From positions 1 to 64,000 of the forward strand of contig NZ_JBHUQE010000005.1 in assembly GCF_042687825.1 (NCBI RefSeq): a stretch of DNA of 64,000 bases, written 5' to 3'. How positions within the stretch are numbered: the stretch's first letter is position 1; each line of letters opens with the position of its first letter. This DNA comes from Sedimentitalea sp042687825 (GTDB lineage: Bacteria > Pseudomonadota > Alphaproteobacteria > Rhodobacterales > Rhodobacteraceae). The notes below the pieces were generated by a model. The model ran no database searches. It was not told the DNA's origin and worked only from the letters and a program-made list of their open reading frames with translations. Below, one piece after another: positions 15,800 to 24,033 of this stretch. Made by a program: the position numbers and the translations under genes.

Positions 15800-15821
15800 A
15801 ATATTCAAGTTATAGAATATT
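15800..15821. promoter_or_regulatory. Palindromic operator, SqrR/BigR type (ATTC-N8-GAAT)
   Basis: AATATTC and GAATATT are perfect 7-bp arms around AAGTTATA. The core ATTC (15803-15806) N8 GAAT (15815-15818) equals the reported Rhodobacter SqrR recognition pattern. It precedes the minus-strand DUF2892 gene. Confidence 0.65.
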
Positions 15822-15920
15822 AATTTTCCCCCACCTGTTCCGGCACGCGCCGGGGTCCATGGGACATCGTATTGTTGCGTTCAACGCCAGCCATCGCGGC
15901 CACCGCCCGGTGCAAGACCA

Positions 15921-16211
15921 TCAGGTCTCGGCGACGACTTCGCCACGCATTTCACCGGTCATGCGCGACAGGTCTTCGGTATGCACCTTTTTGCGGACCT
16001 CCTCGATCGCCCGGTTGGCGGCGTCACGGGCGGCCTCGTCCGGCCATTCGGTGATCGCGGCACTGGTGCGCTCGCTGGTTCTGACCACCGTCACGCGGGT
16101 GGCCCCCAGTGCCTTTAGCGCGGGCAGACGCTTTTCGCGGATACCGCGCATGGCAATGTCATAATCGGCCCCGTCCGTAATCTCCCATGTGGTGATCGTC
16201 ACATAAGCCAT
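15921..16211 (-). CDS. Hypothetical protein, probable ferredoxin-like dimeric fold
   Basis: A 96-residue protein starting MAYVTITTWEI, with strand-helix-strand layout (YDIAMRGIREKRLPALKALGATRVTVVRT, then SAAITEWPDEAARDAANRAIEEVRKK). This resembles small dimeric alpha/beta-barrel proteins of the ABM/NIPSNAP type, but I cannot name a family. Two ATGs are adjacent; the second, at 16211, is six bases from AGGAG and is preferred. It is divergent from the DMT transporter. Confidence 0.6.
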   Translation of the reverse strand: MAYVTITTWEITDGADYDIAMRGIREKRLPALKALGATRVTVVRTSERTSAAITEWPDEAARDAANRAIEEVRKKVHTEDLSRMTGEMRGEVVAET

Positions 16212-16400
16212 CATCCTCTCCTCTCTGTGTCGTGCGCTGAAAGCATACACTTTTTTCGGCCAGATTGACAGATTTCCGGGCCACCTCGGTACGCGGACCG
16301 GACGAGGCGGGCGCAGGATCGCCGCGGGCCACTGGACAAAGCCGCCCGCGTCGCGGGGTTTTCGGTTGCGGGTCCGCGTCCGGAGCGGCAATGCTGGGCG

Positions 16401-17279
16401 ATGTTCACCGCAAAGCGGCAAAATCCGGCCCTCGCCGCCGGGCTGATCCTGCTGGCCACCAGTTTCATCGCCGGCACGACGCTGTTGGCCAAGGCGTTGG
16501 GCTCGGATGTACTGGGGCCGGCGCTGAATCCGCTGCAGATCAGCCATGGGCGGTTCGTCTTTGCCTTTCTCGCCCTGGCCGGCACTGCCACCGCCCTGCG
16601 GCCGACCTTTCAAAATCCGCATTGGCGCCTGCATGCAGGGCGCACCCTGTTCGGCTGGCTGGGCGTGACGCTGATGTTCGCTTCGGTCACCCTGATTCCG
16701 CTGGCCGATGCCACGGCGATCAGTTTTCTGAACCCGGTCTTTGCGATGCTGCTGGCGATTCCGCTGCTGGGCGAACGCGTCGGCCCGGTGCGCTGGAGCG
16801 CTGCCGCGATTGCCATGACCGGGGCGCTGATCCTGCTGCGACCGTCGCCGGGCAGTTTTCAGCCGGCTGCATTTCTGGCGCTGGCGGCGGCAATGATGCT
16901 GGGGCTGGAACTGATCTTTATAAAGACTCTGTCCGGTCGGGAACCTGTTTTCCAGATCCTGCTGATCAACAACCTGTTCGGCCTCGGCATATCGTCGATG
17001 GCGGTTCTGGCGGTCTGGCAAATGCCCACGGCCGCGCAATGGGCTGGTCTGGCGGCGCTGGGCGTGCTGATGGCCTGCGCGCAGACCCTGTTCGTCAATG
17101 CCATGGCCCGGGCGGATGCCAGCTTTGTCGCGCCGTTCAGCTATGCCACTCTGATCATGGCGGCGCTTTTTGACTATGCCGGGTTTGGCGTGGTGCCGGA
17201 CAGTATCACGGTTTTGGGCGCGGCGGTGATCATCACGGGCGCGCTGTTGCTGGCGTTGCGCGAAGGCCGCATGCGCTGA
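16401..17279 (+). CDS. DMT-superfamily (EamA) transporter
   Basis: A 292-residue inner-membrane protein with ten hydrophobic segments arranged as two EamA repeats (about residues 13-143 and 153-288). The first repeat has the typical ISHGRFVFAFLAL and LADATAISFLNPVFAMLLAIPLLGERVG motifs; the second has NAMARADASFVAPFSYATLIMAALFDY. Members export metabolites, amino acids or nucleotides; the substrate here is unknown. It is a single gene between a divergent hypothetical and gcrA. Confidence 0.87.
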   Translation: MFTAKRQNPALAAGLILLATSFIAGTTLLAKALGSDVLGPALNPLQISHGRFVFAFLALAGTATALRPTFQNPHWRLHAGRTLFGWLGVTLMFASVTLIPLADATAISFLNPVFAMLLAIPLLGERVGPVRWSAAAIAMTGALILLRPSPGSFQPAAFLALAAAMMLGLELIFIKTLSGREPVFQILLINNLFGLGISSMAVLAVWQMPTAAQWAGLAALGVLMACAQTLFVNAMARADASFVAPFSYATLIMAALFDYAGFGVVPDSITVLGAAVIITGALLLALREGRMR

Positions 17280-17371
17280 TCCGGCCGGTGGCGTTCCTTT
17301 TGTCCCACGGCCCGCCGGCGCCGCATCCTTGCCAAAAGACCGCCGCCCGATGCACGCCGGTTCAAGATGCC

Positions 17372-17399
17372 TTGTAACTCGGGGCACAGTGACTAAAAT
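17372..17399 (+). promoter_or_regulatory. Possible gcrA promoter
   Basis: TTGTAA (17372-17377) and TAAAAT (17394-17399) are spaced by 16 bases and lie 68 bases upstream of the gcrA ATG. Match quality is moderate. Confidence 0.35.
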
Positions 17400-17421
17400 A
17401 GATGACCGAAACGGATTTCCG

Positions 17422-17449
17422 AAGCGGCCGCAAACGCGGGCCGCTTTTT
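17422..17449 (+). terminator. Terminator-like hairpin in the gcrA leader
   Basis: AAGCGGCC pairs perfectly with GGCCGCTT around a nine-base loop, followed by three more T residues. It ends 17 bases before the gcrA start codon, with GGAAAGG between. It could end readthrough from the DMT gene or act as an attenuator downstream of the predicted gcrA promoter. Confidence 0.6.
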
Positions 17450-17466
17450 AGCTGGAAAGGTAGCCT

Positions 17467-18036
17467 ATGTCCTGGACTGACGAGCGCGTCGAAACGCTCA
17501 AGAAAATGTGGGGCGAAGGCCAGTCGGCCAGCCAGATCGCCAAGGAACTTGGCGGCGTGACCCGCAATGCAGTGATCGGCAAGGTCCATCGTCTGGGGCT
17601 GTCGAACCGCGCCGCCGGCGCGGCGGCAGCCAAGCCCGAGGCCAAGCCCAAACCGGTCGAGACGCCGAAACCCGAGGCCAAGCCGCGGCCCTCGCCCAAG
17701 ACCGAGGCCGCCCGGCCGGTCACCACGCCGGAAACCAAGCCGGCCATACCGGCCCGCAAACAGATCATTCCGGCCGGACAGCCGCTGCCACCGCAGCCGT
17801 CGGCCAATGAAATCAGCCCCGAAGCGTTGGCAAAGGTCAACGAGGTCGAAAAGAAGTCAAAGAAGATCAGCCTGATGGAACTGACCGAGCGGACCTGCAA
17901 ATGGCCTGTCGGCGACCCGGCAACCGAAGATTTCTGGTTCTGCGGCCTGCCGGTACAGGCCGGCAAACCCTATTGCGAGGCGCATGTGGGCGTGGCCTTT
18001 CAGCCGATGAGCTCACGCCGCGACCGCAAACGCTGA
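17467..18036 (+). CDS. gcrA: GcrA cell-cycle regulator
   Basis: A 189-residue GcrA protein, the alphaproteobacterial sigma-70 cofactor that acts at promoters with CcrM-methylated GANTC sites. Residues 1-48 form the helix-turn-helix DNA-binding domain (MSWTDERVETLKKMW, then VTRNAVIGKVHRLGLSNR). A low-complexity lysine, proline and alanine linker spans about 49-120. The C-terminal sigma-interacting part has the conserved RTCKWPVGDP...FWFCGLPVQAGKPYCEAH motif with its cysteines and histidine. It is preceded by a terminator-like hairpin and followed by a 7-bp hairpin at 18035-18054. Confidence 0.95.
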   Translation: MSWTDERVETLKKMWGEGQSASQIAKELGGVTRNAVIGKVHRLGLSNRAAGAAAAKPEAKPKPVETPKPEAKPRPSPKTEAARPVTTPETKPAIPARKQIIPAGQPLPPQPSANEISPEALAKVNEVEKKSKKISLMELTERTCKWPVGDPATEDFWFCGLPVQAGKPYCEAHVGVAFQPMSSRRDRKR

Positions 18037-18054
18037 CCGCACCCGGTTGCGGTC
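18035..18054 (+). terminator. Hairpin at the gcrA stop codon, no T-tract
   Basis: GACCGCA and TGCGGTC form perfect 7-bp arms around CCCGGT, beginning inside the stop codon. Without a T run its terminator activity is uncertain. Confidence 0.35.
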
Positions 18055-18186
18055 GCCCCGCCCCGCAGGGCGAGCGACCTGCTGCCGGCATCAGACCGCT
18101 GATCCGCTCCGCCTGACCACACCGCACAAGGCATAGCGACCCGTCATGAACGGGACGCCACCCGGTGACCGCCGATGGCGCCGGGT

Positions 18187-18705
18187 CTAATCCCCGATCG
18201 GCGCTGCCGACGTAAAGTTGGGGATCGGGTTGCCCGAGGCATCGGAAGGCTCGATCTCGGGCCAGTTACCTTCGGCCAGGTCGATATTGCCCGGAATGTC
18301 TTCTTCCCAGAATCCGACCACGTTCTTGGTGATGTTCAGATACAGCTTGTCATCGACGATGCGCCACAGGTTCGGGTTGCCGGGCACCTTGCCGCCCTTG
18401 CTGACGCCATAGGCGCAATGACCGTCATATTGCGGCGCGTATTTGGCCGGATCGCTCAGAAACAGGTCGCGGTTTTCTTCGCTGACAAAGGCAAAGGTGG
18501 CGCCGTTATAGTCGGCGGTGATGTCCTTGTGGCCGGGGATGCCTTCGGGCTGGGGCGTGCCGACCGGGCTTTGGGTCAGACCGCGATAGGCCACCACATC
18601 GTATCCCGAGACGGCAAAACCGGTGTGATCGGTATATTGCTCGCCGGCAAGGGCCGGCAGAGACAGGCCGATGGCGGCCAAAAGGGCCAAGGCAATGGAT
18701 TTCAT
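18187..18705 (-). CDS. Exported YHS domain protein
   Basis: A 172-residue protein with a signal peptide (MKSIALALLAAIGLSLPALA). The mature chain has the YHS signature GFAVSGYDVVAYRG, then ATFAFVSEENRDLFLSDPAKYAPQYDGHCAYG, as in proteins thought to bind metal or haem in the periplasm. A single conserved cysteine lies in GHCAYG. The C-terminal 60 residues are acidic and proline rich. It stands alone. The precise ligand is not predictable; some YHS proteins assist copper or respiratory metalloproteins. Confidence 0.85.
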   Translation of the reverse strand: MKSIALALLAAIGLSLPALAGEQYTDHTGFAVSGYDVVAYRGLTQSPVGTPQPEGIPGHKDITADYNGATFAFVSEENRDLFLSDPAKYAPQYDGHCAYGVSKGGKVPGNPNLWRIVDDKLYLNITKNVVGFWEEDIPGNIDLAEGNWPEIEPSDASGNPIPNFTSAAPIGD

Positions 18706-18951
18706 TGGGTTTCCTCACATCTGTCGCGCCGGCACCATGCCATGCGTCCGCAGTTACACTATGAGATCCAGCGCATCTGGCTAGATGCGCTCGCGCGTGT
18801 GTGACGAAACCGGATCGGACGTGACCGCCGCTGCCAAGCCAAGGACAGACGCGCGGAGATGTCACCGATCATGACGCAACATGGTCAGATATGCCGCGCG
18901 ATATCCGCGATCAATGGCCGGGACAGCCGGTATCGCGACCGCCCCGCGCCA

Positions 18952-19740
18952 TCAGCGCAGAATCGGAGGGCTGTCAGGATCGCTGCCCGGTGCGGCGCGC
19001 AGCGGGCGCACCGGATCGGGCTGTGGCAGGTCGAACCGCAAGCCGTGCCGCGCCAGTTTCGCCGCGATCGGTTCGGCAGAGGCAAAGAAACCTACATCCA
19101 TCGCGCCGGCCTCGACCCCGGAAAAGGTCAGCGCCTCGCCCGCCGCGCGCGCCAAAGCATCCTGTGCCCCCTCGACAGCATCGACAAAGCCCAGCAGATG
19201 CCCACGGCCACCATCGGCATAGGTCACCCCGACCAGATAGGCGGCCGGCGCCAGCCCCGTGGCCGTGGCCAATTTGCCATCCAGCGCGGTGATCAGCGCC
19301 TCGGGCAGGCCCGTGGGGGCGGACATCTCGGCAATCCGCGCTTCCATCCGGTCCGGCGACCGCGCCAGGGTCCGGGCCAGCCAGGCAATCGCCTCGGACG
19401 GGATCAGGATCGCGGACGGGGCGACATCCAGGTTCAGCCCCAGCCCGATCTCTTGCTGCGCCAGCAATTGCGCCAGCGCCCGGCCCGACAGCGCCGCATA
19501 GGGCGCGGGTCGTCCGGCGAACTGGGCCAGACGGGCCTCGCGGTCAAAGGCCAGAACATAGCGCCCGTCGGCCACTTCGAACAATTCCGGCGACAGGTTT
19601 TCATCCCGCGCCTCTTCGGTCAGCAGCAGAAACAGCTCGCAATCGCCGACGCGCTCGAAAAACCGCAGTCGCGCGGTATCTTCGTCCGGGTCTGCCTGCA
19701 TCGCGGCATGCGCCTGATCCAGCGGCGTTGTTTCGGTCAT
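18952..19740 (-). CDS. SseB N-terminal domain protein
   Basis: A 262-residue acidic cytoplasmic protein. The N-terminal half has the SseB-type pattern LDQAHAAMQADPDEDTARLRFFERVGDCELFLLL, then GRYVLAFDREARLAQFA and YAALSGRALAQLLA, ending in LGLNLDVAPSAILIPSEAIAWL. The C-terminal half is less conserved and ends proline rich. SseB-family proteins are of uncertain function; some enhance serine-related or secretion functions. AGGAG lies upstream of the ATG at 19740. It follows the uracil-DNA glycosylase gene on the same strand, with a 129-base gap. Confidence 0.75.
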   Translation of the reverse strand: MTETTPLDQAHAAMQADPDEDTARLRFFERVGDCELFLLLTEEARDENLSPELFEVADGRYVLAFDREARLAQFAGRPAPYAALSGRALAQLLAQQEIGLGLNLDVAPSAILIPSEAIAWLARTLARSPDRMEARIAEMSAPTGLPEALITALDGKLATATGLAPAAYLVGVTYADGGRGHLLGFVDAVEGAQDALARAAGEALTFSGVEAGAMDVGFFASAEPIAAKLARHGLRFDLPQPDPVRPLRAAPGSDPDSPPILR

Positions 19741-19869
19741 GTCTGCATCTCCTGCCTTGCACCCCGATCCGGCAGTCACCGTACCAGCGGGCGGTCTCTG
19801 GCCACTCGGTAATTCGCCCGAACCGGTGACGCAAGGGTCGCAACCGCGGCGCTTGGTCCCCGGCCCGGC

Positions 19870-20475
19870 TCAGTCCGCTGTATCCCGTACGCGCTGCACC
19901 GCCTGTTGCAGTGCCGGCAGGACCTCGCGCTGAAACCAGGGGTTGGCCCGCAACCAGGCCGTATTGCGCCACGAGGGATGCGGCAGCACAAAGGTCTGCG
20001 GTGCATGATCGCGCCAGGCTTTGACCGCCTCTGTCACCGACCCGCGATGCCCCAGATGCCGGCGCATCGCATGCCCGCCCACGATCAGGCGCAATCGGCT
20101 GGGACCGATCTGCGCCAGGCACCGCGCGTGCCAGGTGTCCCAGCAGATCGGTGGCGGCGGCAGATCCGCGCCCTTGGCCGAATATCCCGGGAAACAAAAG
20201 CTGGTCGGCAGGATCGAAACGATCCGGCGATCATAGAAGACGCCCTCATCGACGCCCATCCACTGGCGCAGGCGATCCCCGGATCGGTCGGAAAACGGGC
20301 GGCCGCTGTCATGCACACGCATTCCCGGGGCCTGACCGGCAATCAGGATCGGAGTGGCGTGACGGAACCAGACGACAGGCCGTGGGCGATGCGCCGTCGC
20401 GGTCGCCGCGAACCGCGCGCGACACAGATCGCAGCCCGCGATTTCCAGTTCAAGATCCGTCTTTTCCGTCCGCAT
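19870..20475 (-). CDS. Uracil-DNA glycosylase family protein
   Basis: A 201-residue member of the UDG superfamily (family 4/5-like). The first motif GQAPGMRVHDSGRPF (residues 47-61) corresponds to the water-activating loop, and LPHPSWRN near the C-terminus is the minor-groove loop with its conserved His-Pro-Ser. Two cysteines near the N-terminus (CDLC, residues 15-18) suggest partial iron-sulfur ligands, but the second pair of a family-4 cluster is not evident. It would excise uracil or related damage in base-excision repair. The ATG at 20475 is chosen because the upstream frame is low complexity. Confidence 0.8.
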   Translation of the reverse strand: MRTEKTDLELEIAGCDLCRARFAATATAHRPRPVVWFRHATPILIAGQAPGMRVHDSGRPFSDRSGDRLRQWMGVDEGVFYDRRIVSILPTSFCFPGYSAKGADLPPPPICWDTWHARCLAQIGPSRLRLIVGGHAMRRHLGHRGSVTEAVKAWRDHAPQTFVLPHPSWRNTAWLRANPWFQREVLPALQQAVQRVRDTAD

Positions 20476-20781
20476 GGTCCAACCCGGCCGTTCCCTCCCG
20501 ATCGCCGATGCTGCCCCCGCAAACGGACGGGTGCAAGACCTGTCCGCGCAAAGGTCGGGCTTGCGCCAGCCATCGCACCATGTCACGTCAACACCGACAA
20601 CCACAGGTTTCAGGCAGACGACGGCACGCCCGCGCATGGATATTTGTTTCACAATTGGACATAATGCGGCCCATCCCGGGCTACACCCCGTTAACGTCTC
20701 TTTGTTAAGCAGGCCGAACAGCGACCGCGCCCTGATCGCTGACGCCGCAATGAAAATTGGCAGATTATCGCCAGGAAACCG
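20476..20781. other. Divergent promoter region before the capsule operon
   Basis: These 306 bases separate the minus-strand glycosylase from kpsT. The right third is AT-richer and includes TTAAC-N8-GTTAA, an inverted repeat about 85 bases before the kpsT start. I see no gene here and no confident -35/-10 pair. Confidence 0.4.
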
Positions 20782-21435
20782 ATGATAGAATTCGAGAATG
20801 TCAGCAAATCATTTTGGACGGGTACTCAGCGCAAGGTGATCCTGGACCGGGTGTCGTTCCGGGTCGATCTGGGGCAGTCTCTGGGCATTCTGGCCCCCAA
20901 CGGCACCGGCAAGACAACGCTGATCAACATGATGGCCGGACTGGAGAAACCGGACGAGGGCGAAATCCGACGCGGCTGCAACATCTCGTTTCCACTGGGC
21001 TTCATGGGCGGGGTGATCGGCAAGATCTCGGCGATGGAAAACGCCCGCTATATCGCCAAGCTGTATGGGCTGGACCCGGACTATGTCGAGGCCTATTGCC
21101 GTTGGTTGTGCGATCTGGGCGAGTATTTCGACCAGCCACTGGGCACCTATTCCGACGGCATGAAGGCCCGGTTTTCTTTTTCCCTGATGCTGGCCCTGGA
21201 TTTCGACATCTATCTGATCGACGAGGGCATGCCCGGCACGACAGATGTCGAATTCAACAGAAAGGCCGGTTCGGTGCTGCGGGAGCGACTGAAAACCACG
21301 ACCATCATCATCGTGTCGCACCAGGCCGCAACGCTGCAGAAATTTACCCGCTCTGCGGCCGTGCTGCTGGACGGAAAATTGCACATGTTCGACACTTTGG
21401 AAGAAGCGAAACGGCTGTATGACTACGAAACCTAG
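20782..21435 (+). CDS. kpsT: Capsular polysaccharide ABC transporter ATP-binding protein
   Basis: A 217-residue ABC ATPase of the KpsT/ABC-2 polysaccharide export type. Walker A is APNGTGKTT (residues 38-46), the degenerate signature is YSDGMKARF and Walker B is IYLIDEG; the NISFPLGFMGG segment is typical of KpsT. With the KpsM permease it energises export of group 2 capsule across the inner membrane; kpsM is not in the window. Its last 17 bases overlap the start of the next gene, so the two are translationally coupled. Confidence 0.92.
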   Translation: MIEFENVSKSFWTGTQRKVILDRVSFRVDLGQSLGILAPNGTGKTTLINMMAGLEKPDEGEIRRGCNISFPLGFMGGVIGKISAMENARYIAKLYGLDPDYVEAYCRWLCDLGEYFDQPLGTYSDGMKARFSFSLMLALDFDIYLIDEGMPGTTDVEFNRKAGSVLRERLKTTTIIIVSHQAATLQKFTRSAAVLLDGKLHMFDTLEEAKRLYDYET

Positions 21436-23173
21436 GGCAAAGAAATACCGCATCAGGCGGATTTCCGCAGCACCTGCCGAGGCTGCTGACGGCACGGGCG
21501 CACAGGACGCTCCGCCCCCAACGGATCAACCAGCACCGGCCAATCCCGACCACCCGGCCGGGGCGTCCGCGGCGGCCCGGCCCGACGCAGGGCACCCGGC
21601 CCCGGCGGACTCCACCGCGCCCCGCAGCGAAACCGAACCGGCAGGACCCGACACCGGCTTGGGTACCGGCGCTCCAAAAACCGACGCACAGGCGCAGATT
21701 GAGGCGATCCAGAACGAGGGACTGACAGGACGGCAATTGCGGATGGCCAGACGGGTGGCGCAAAAGCACAATCTGCAGGCGACCTCGGATTTCGATGCGG
21801 TGCGGTTGCTGCGCCAACGTGGGATCGACCCGTTCAAGCGGGCCCATATGCTGGAACTGGTGGTGCCCCGAGCCAGTGGCGCGCCAAAAGGCGACCGTCC
21901 GGCCTTTGCCGATCTGACCGACCCCGATCAGACCGATGGCACCGACCGCGGCCGAATTCAATTGCCACAGACGGTGTCCCCGGGCAAGCCGTCGCTGCCC
22001 TCGACCGAACTCAGCCCGGCCGAACAGCGCAACCGCCAGATCACCGAGATCCAGCGCGATATCGTCCGCCGCCGTCGCCGGAAACTGCTGCTGCTGCTGA
22101 CCCGGCTGGCCGTTTTCGTGCTGCTGCCGACCGCGCTGGTCGGACTGTATTTCTACAAGATCGCGTCGCCGATGTATTCGGCCAAATCCGAGTTTCTGAT
22201 CCTGCAGGCGGACAATGCCGGCGGCGGCGGACTGGGCGGGCTGCTGACCGGAACGCAATTCGCCACCAGCCAGGATTCCATCGCCGTGCAATCCTATCTG
22301 CAGTCCAAGGATGCGATGCTGCGGCTGGATCGCGATGTCGGGTTCAAGGCACATTTTGCGCAGGACTGGATCGACCCGATTCAACGTCTGGCGGCGGATG
22401 CCAGCAACGAGGACGCCTTTGAAACCTACAGCAAGAACGTCAAGATCGGTTACGATCCGACCGAAGGCGTCATCCGCATGGAGGTGGTTGCCGCCGACCC
22501 GCAGGTCAGCGCCGATTTCTCGACCCGCCTGATCGGCTATGCCGAGGACCGCGTGAACAACCTGTCCCGGCAAAAGCGCGGCGACCAGATGCAGGACGCG
22601 GTGCAGGGGTTCGAAAACGCCCAGACAGAACGACGCAAGGCGCAAGAGGCGCTGGTACAATTGCAGCAGAAAGGCGCGATCCTGGATCCCGAAGGCGTGA
22701 TCGCGGGCCTGCGCAGCCAGATCAACAACATTGAAATTCAATTGCTGGAAAAACAGCTGCAACTGGCCGCCCTGATGGACAATGCACGGCCCAACCAGGC
22801 CAAGGTCGATGGCGTCAGCGGCGATATCCGCCGGCTGGGCAATCTGCTGGACGAGTTGAACGCGCGCATGGTCGACGCCTCGGAGGGCGAGAATTCGCTG
22901 GCGCAGCTTTCGGTGCGCATCCAGATGGCACAGGCCGATCTGGCAACGCGCGACATGATGCTGCAATCGGCGCTGCAACAGGTGGAACAGACCCGCATGG
23001 AGGCCAATCGCCAGGTGCGCTATCTGACCGTCTCGGTGAACCCGGTGCCCAGCCAGGAGGCCAGCTATCCGCGCAAGTTCGAGGACACGGTCCTTGCATT
23101 TCTGGTATTTTCAGGCATCTATCTGATGATCTCTCTCACCGCATCGATCTTGCGCGAACAGGTAACGACCTAA
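21419..23173 (+). CDS. kpsE: Capsule export inner-membrane protein, KpsE type
   Basis: A 584-residue polysaccharide co-polymerase-like protein. Residues 1-90 are low complexity (alanine, proline, aspartate) and probably disordered in the cytoplasm. A conserved basic helical segment follows (GLTGRQLRMARRVAQKHN). A first membrane helix (about 223-245, LLLLLTRLAVFVLLPTALVGLYF), a large periplasmic region with long coiled coils (about 390-520) and a second helix near the C-terminus (LAFLVFSGIYLMISLTA) match KpsE/RkpR. It bridges KpsMT to the outer-membrane channel. Its stop is two bases before kdsA. Confidence 0.88.
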   Translation: MTTKPRAKKYRIRRISAAPAEAADGTGAQDAPPPTDQPAPANPDHPAGASAAARPDAGHPAPADSTAPRSETEPAGPDTGLGTGAPKTDAQAQIEAIQNEGLTGRQLRMARRVAQKHNLQATSDFDAVRLLRQRGIDPFKRAHMLELVVPRASGAPKGDRPAFADLTDPDQTDGTDRGRIQLPQTVSPGKPSLPSTELSPAEQRNRQITEIQRDIVRRRRRKLLLLLTRLAVFVLLPTALVGLYFYKIASPMYSAKSEFLILQADNAGGGGLGGLLTGTQFATSQDSIAVQSYLQSKDAMLRLDRDVGFKAHFAQDWIDPIQRLAADASNEDAFETYSKNVKIGYDPTEGVIRMEVVAADPQVSADFSTRLIGYAEDRVNNLSRQKRGDQMQDAVQGFENAQTERRKAQEALVQLQQKGAILDPEGVIAGLRSQINNIEIQLLEKQLQLAALMDNARPNQAKVDGVSGDIRRLGNLLDELNARMVDASEGENSLAQLSVRIQMAQADLATRDMMLQSALQQVEQTRMEANRQVRYLTVSVNPVPSQEASYPRKFEDTVLAFLVFSGIYLMISLTASILREQVTT

Positions 23174-23175
23174 TC

Positions 23176-24009
23176 ATGACCCAAGTCGCCGTCGCCGATC
23201 TGACCATCGGCAATGACCGCCCGCTGACCATCATCGCTGGTCCCTGCCAGCTGGAAAGCGCGGAACACGCGCAGATGATCGCCACCGCCATGAAAACCGC
23301 CTGCGACGCGGCGGGGGCGCAATATGTGTTCAAGGCCAGTTTCGACAAGGCCAACCGCACCAGCCTGTCGGGCCGGCGCGGGCTGGGCATCGACGAAGGG
23401 CTGAAAATTCTGGCCGATGTCAAAACACGGATCGGCGTGCCGGTCCTGACCGATGTCCACACCGAAGCGCAATGCGCCCCTGTGGCCGAGGTCGCCGATA
23501 TCCTGCAGATCCCCGCCTTTCTGTGCCGGCAGACCGATATGCTGCTGGCCGCCGGTCGCACCGGCGCCGCGATCAACGTCAAAAAGGGTCAGTTTCTGGC
23601 GCCCTGGGACATGGCCAATGTGGTGGCCAAGATCGAAAGCACCGGCAATGACCGCATCCTGTTGACCGAGCGCGGCGCGTCCTTTGGCTATAACACGCTG
23701 GTCGCCGACATGCGCAGCCTGCCGATCATGGCAAAGACCGGCTATCCCGTGGTGATGGACGCCACCCATGCGGTGCAGCAGCCCGGCGGCCAGGGCGGCA
23801 GTTCCGGCGGACAGCGCGAATTCGCCCCGGTCATGGCCCGCGCCGCCGCCGCGATCGGTGTCGCCGCGATCTTCATCGAGACGCACGAGGCGCCCGATAC
23901 GGCGCCCAGCGACGGTCCCAACATGATCCCGCTGGATCAGATGCCACCCCTGATTGACATGTTGATGGCGCTGGACGGGATTGCTAAGGCGCACCCAATC
24001 CAACTGTAA
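23176..24009 (+). CDS. kdsA: 3-deoxy-8-phosphooctulonate (KDO 8-P) synthase
   Basis: A 277-residue aldolase that condenses phosphoenolpyruvate with arabinose 5-phosphate to give KDO 8-phosphate for LPS and for the KDO linker of group 2 capsules. Family motifs are IAGPCQLES (about residues 19-27), FKASFDKANRTS, VLTDVHTEAQ, LCRQTDMLLAA, NVKKGQFLAPWDM and MDATHAVQQPGG. The location directly after kpsE and before a sugar phosphomutase suggests capsule-linked supply, though it may be the only copy and also serve LPS. Confidence 0.96.
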   Translation: MTQVAVADLTIGNDRPLTIIAGPCQLESAEHAQMIATAMKTACDAAGAQYVFKASFDKANRTSLSGRRGLGIDEGLKILADVKTRIGVPVLTDVHTEAQCAPVAEVADILQIPAFLCRQTDMLLAAGRTGAAINVKKGQFLAPWDMANVVAKIESTGNDRILLTERGASFGYNTLVADMRSLPIMAKTGYPVVMDATHAVQQPGGQGGSSGGQREFAPVMARAAAAIGVAAIFIETHEAPDTAPSDGPNMIPLDQMPPLIDMLMALDGIAKAHPIQL

Positions 24010-24033
24010 CGCAATTATCCGAGACGATTTCCC

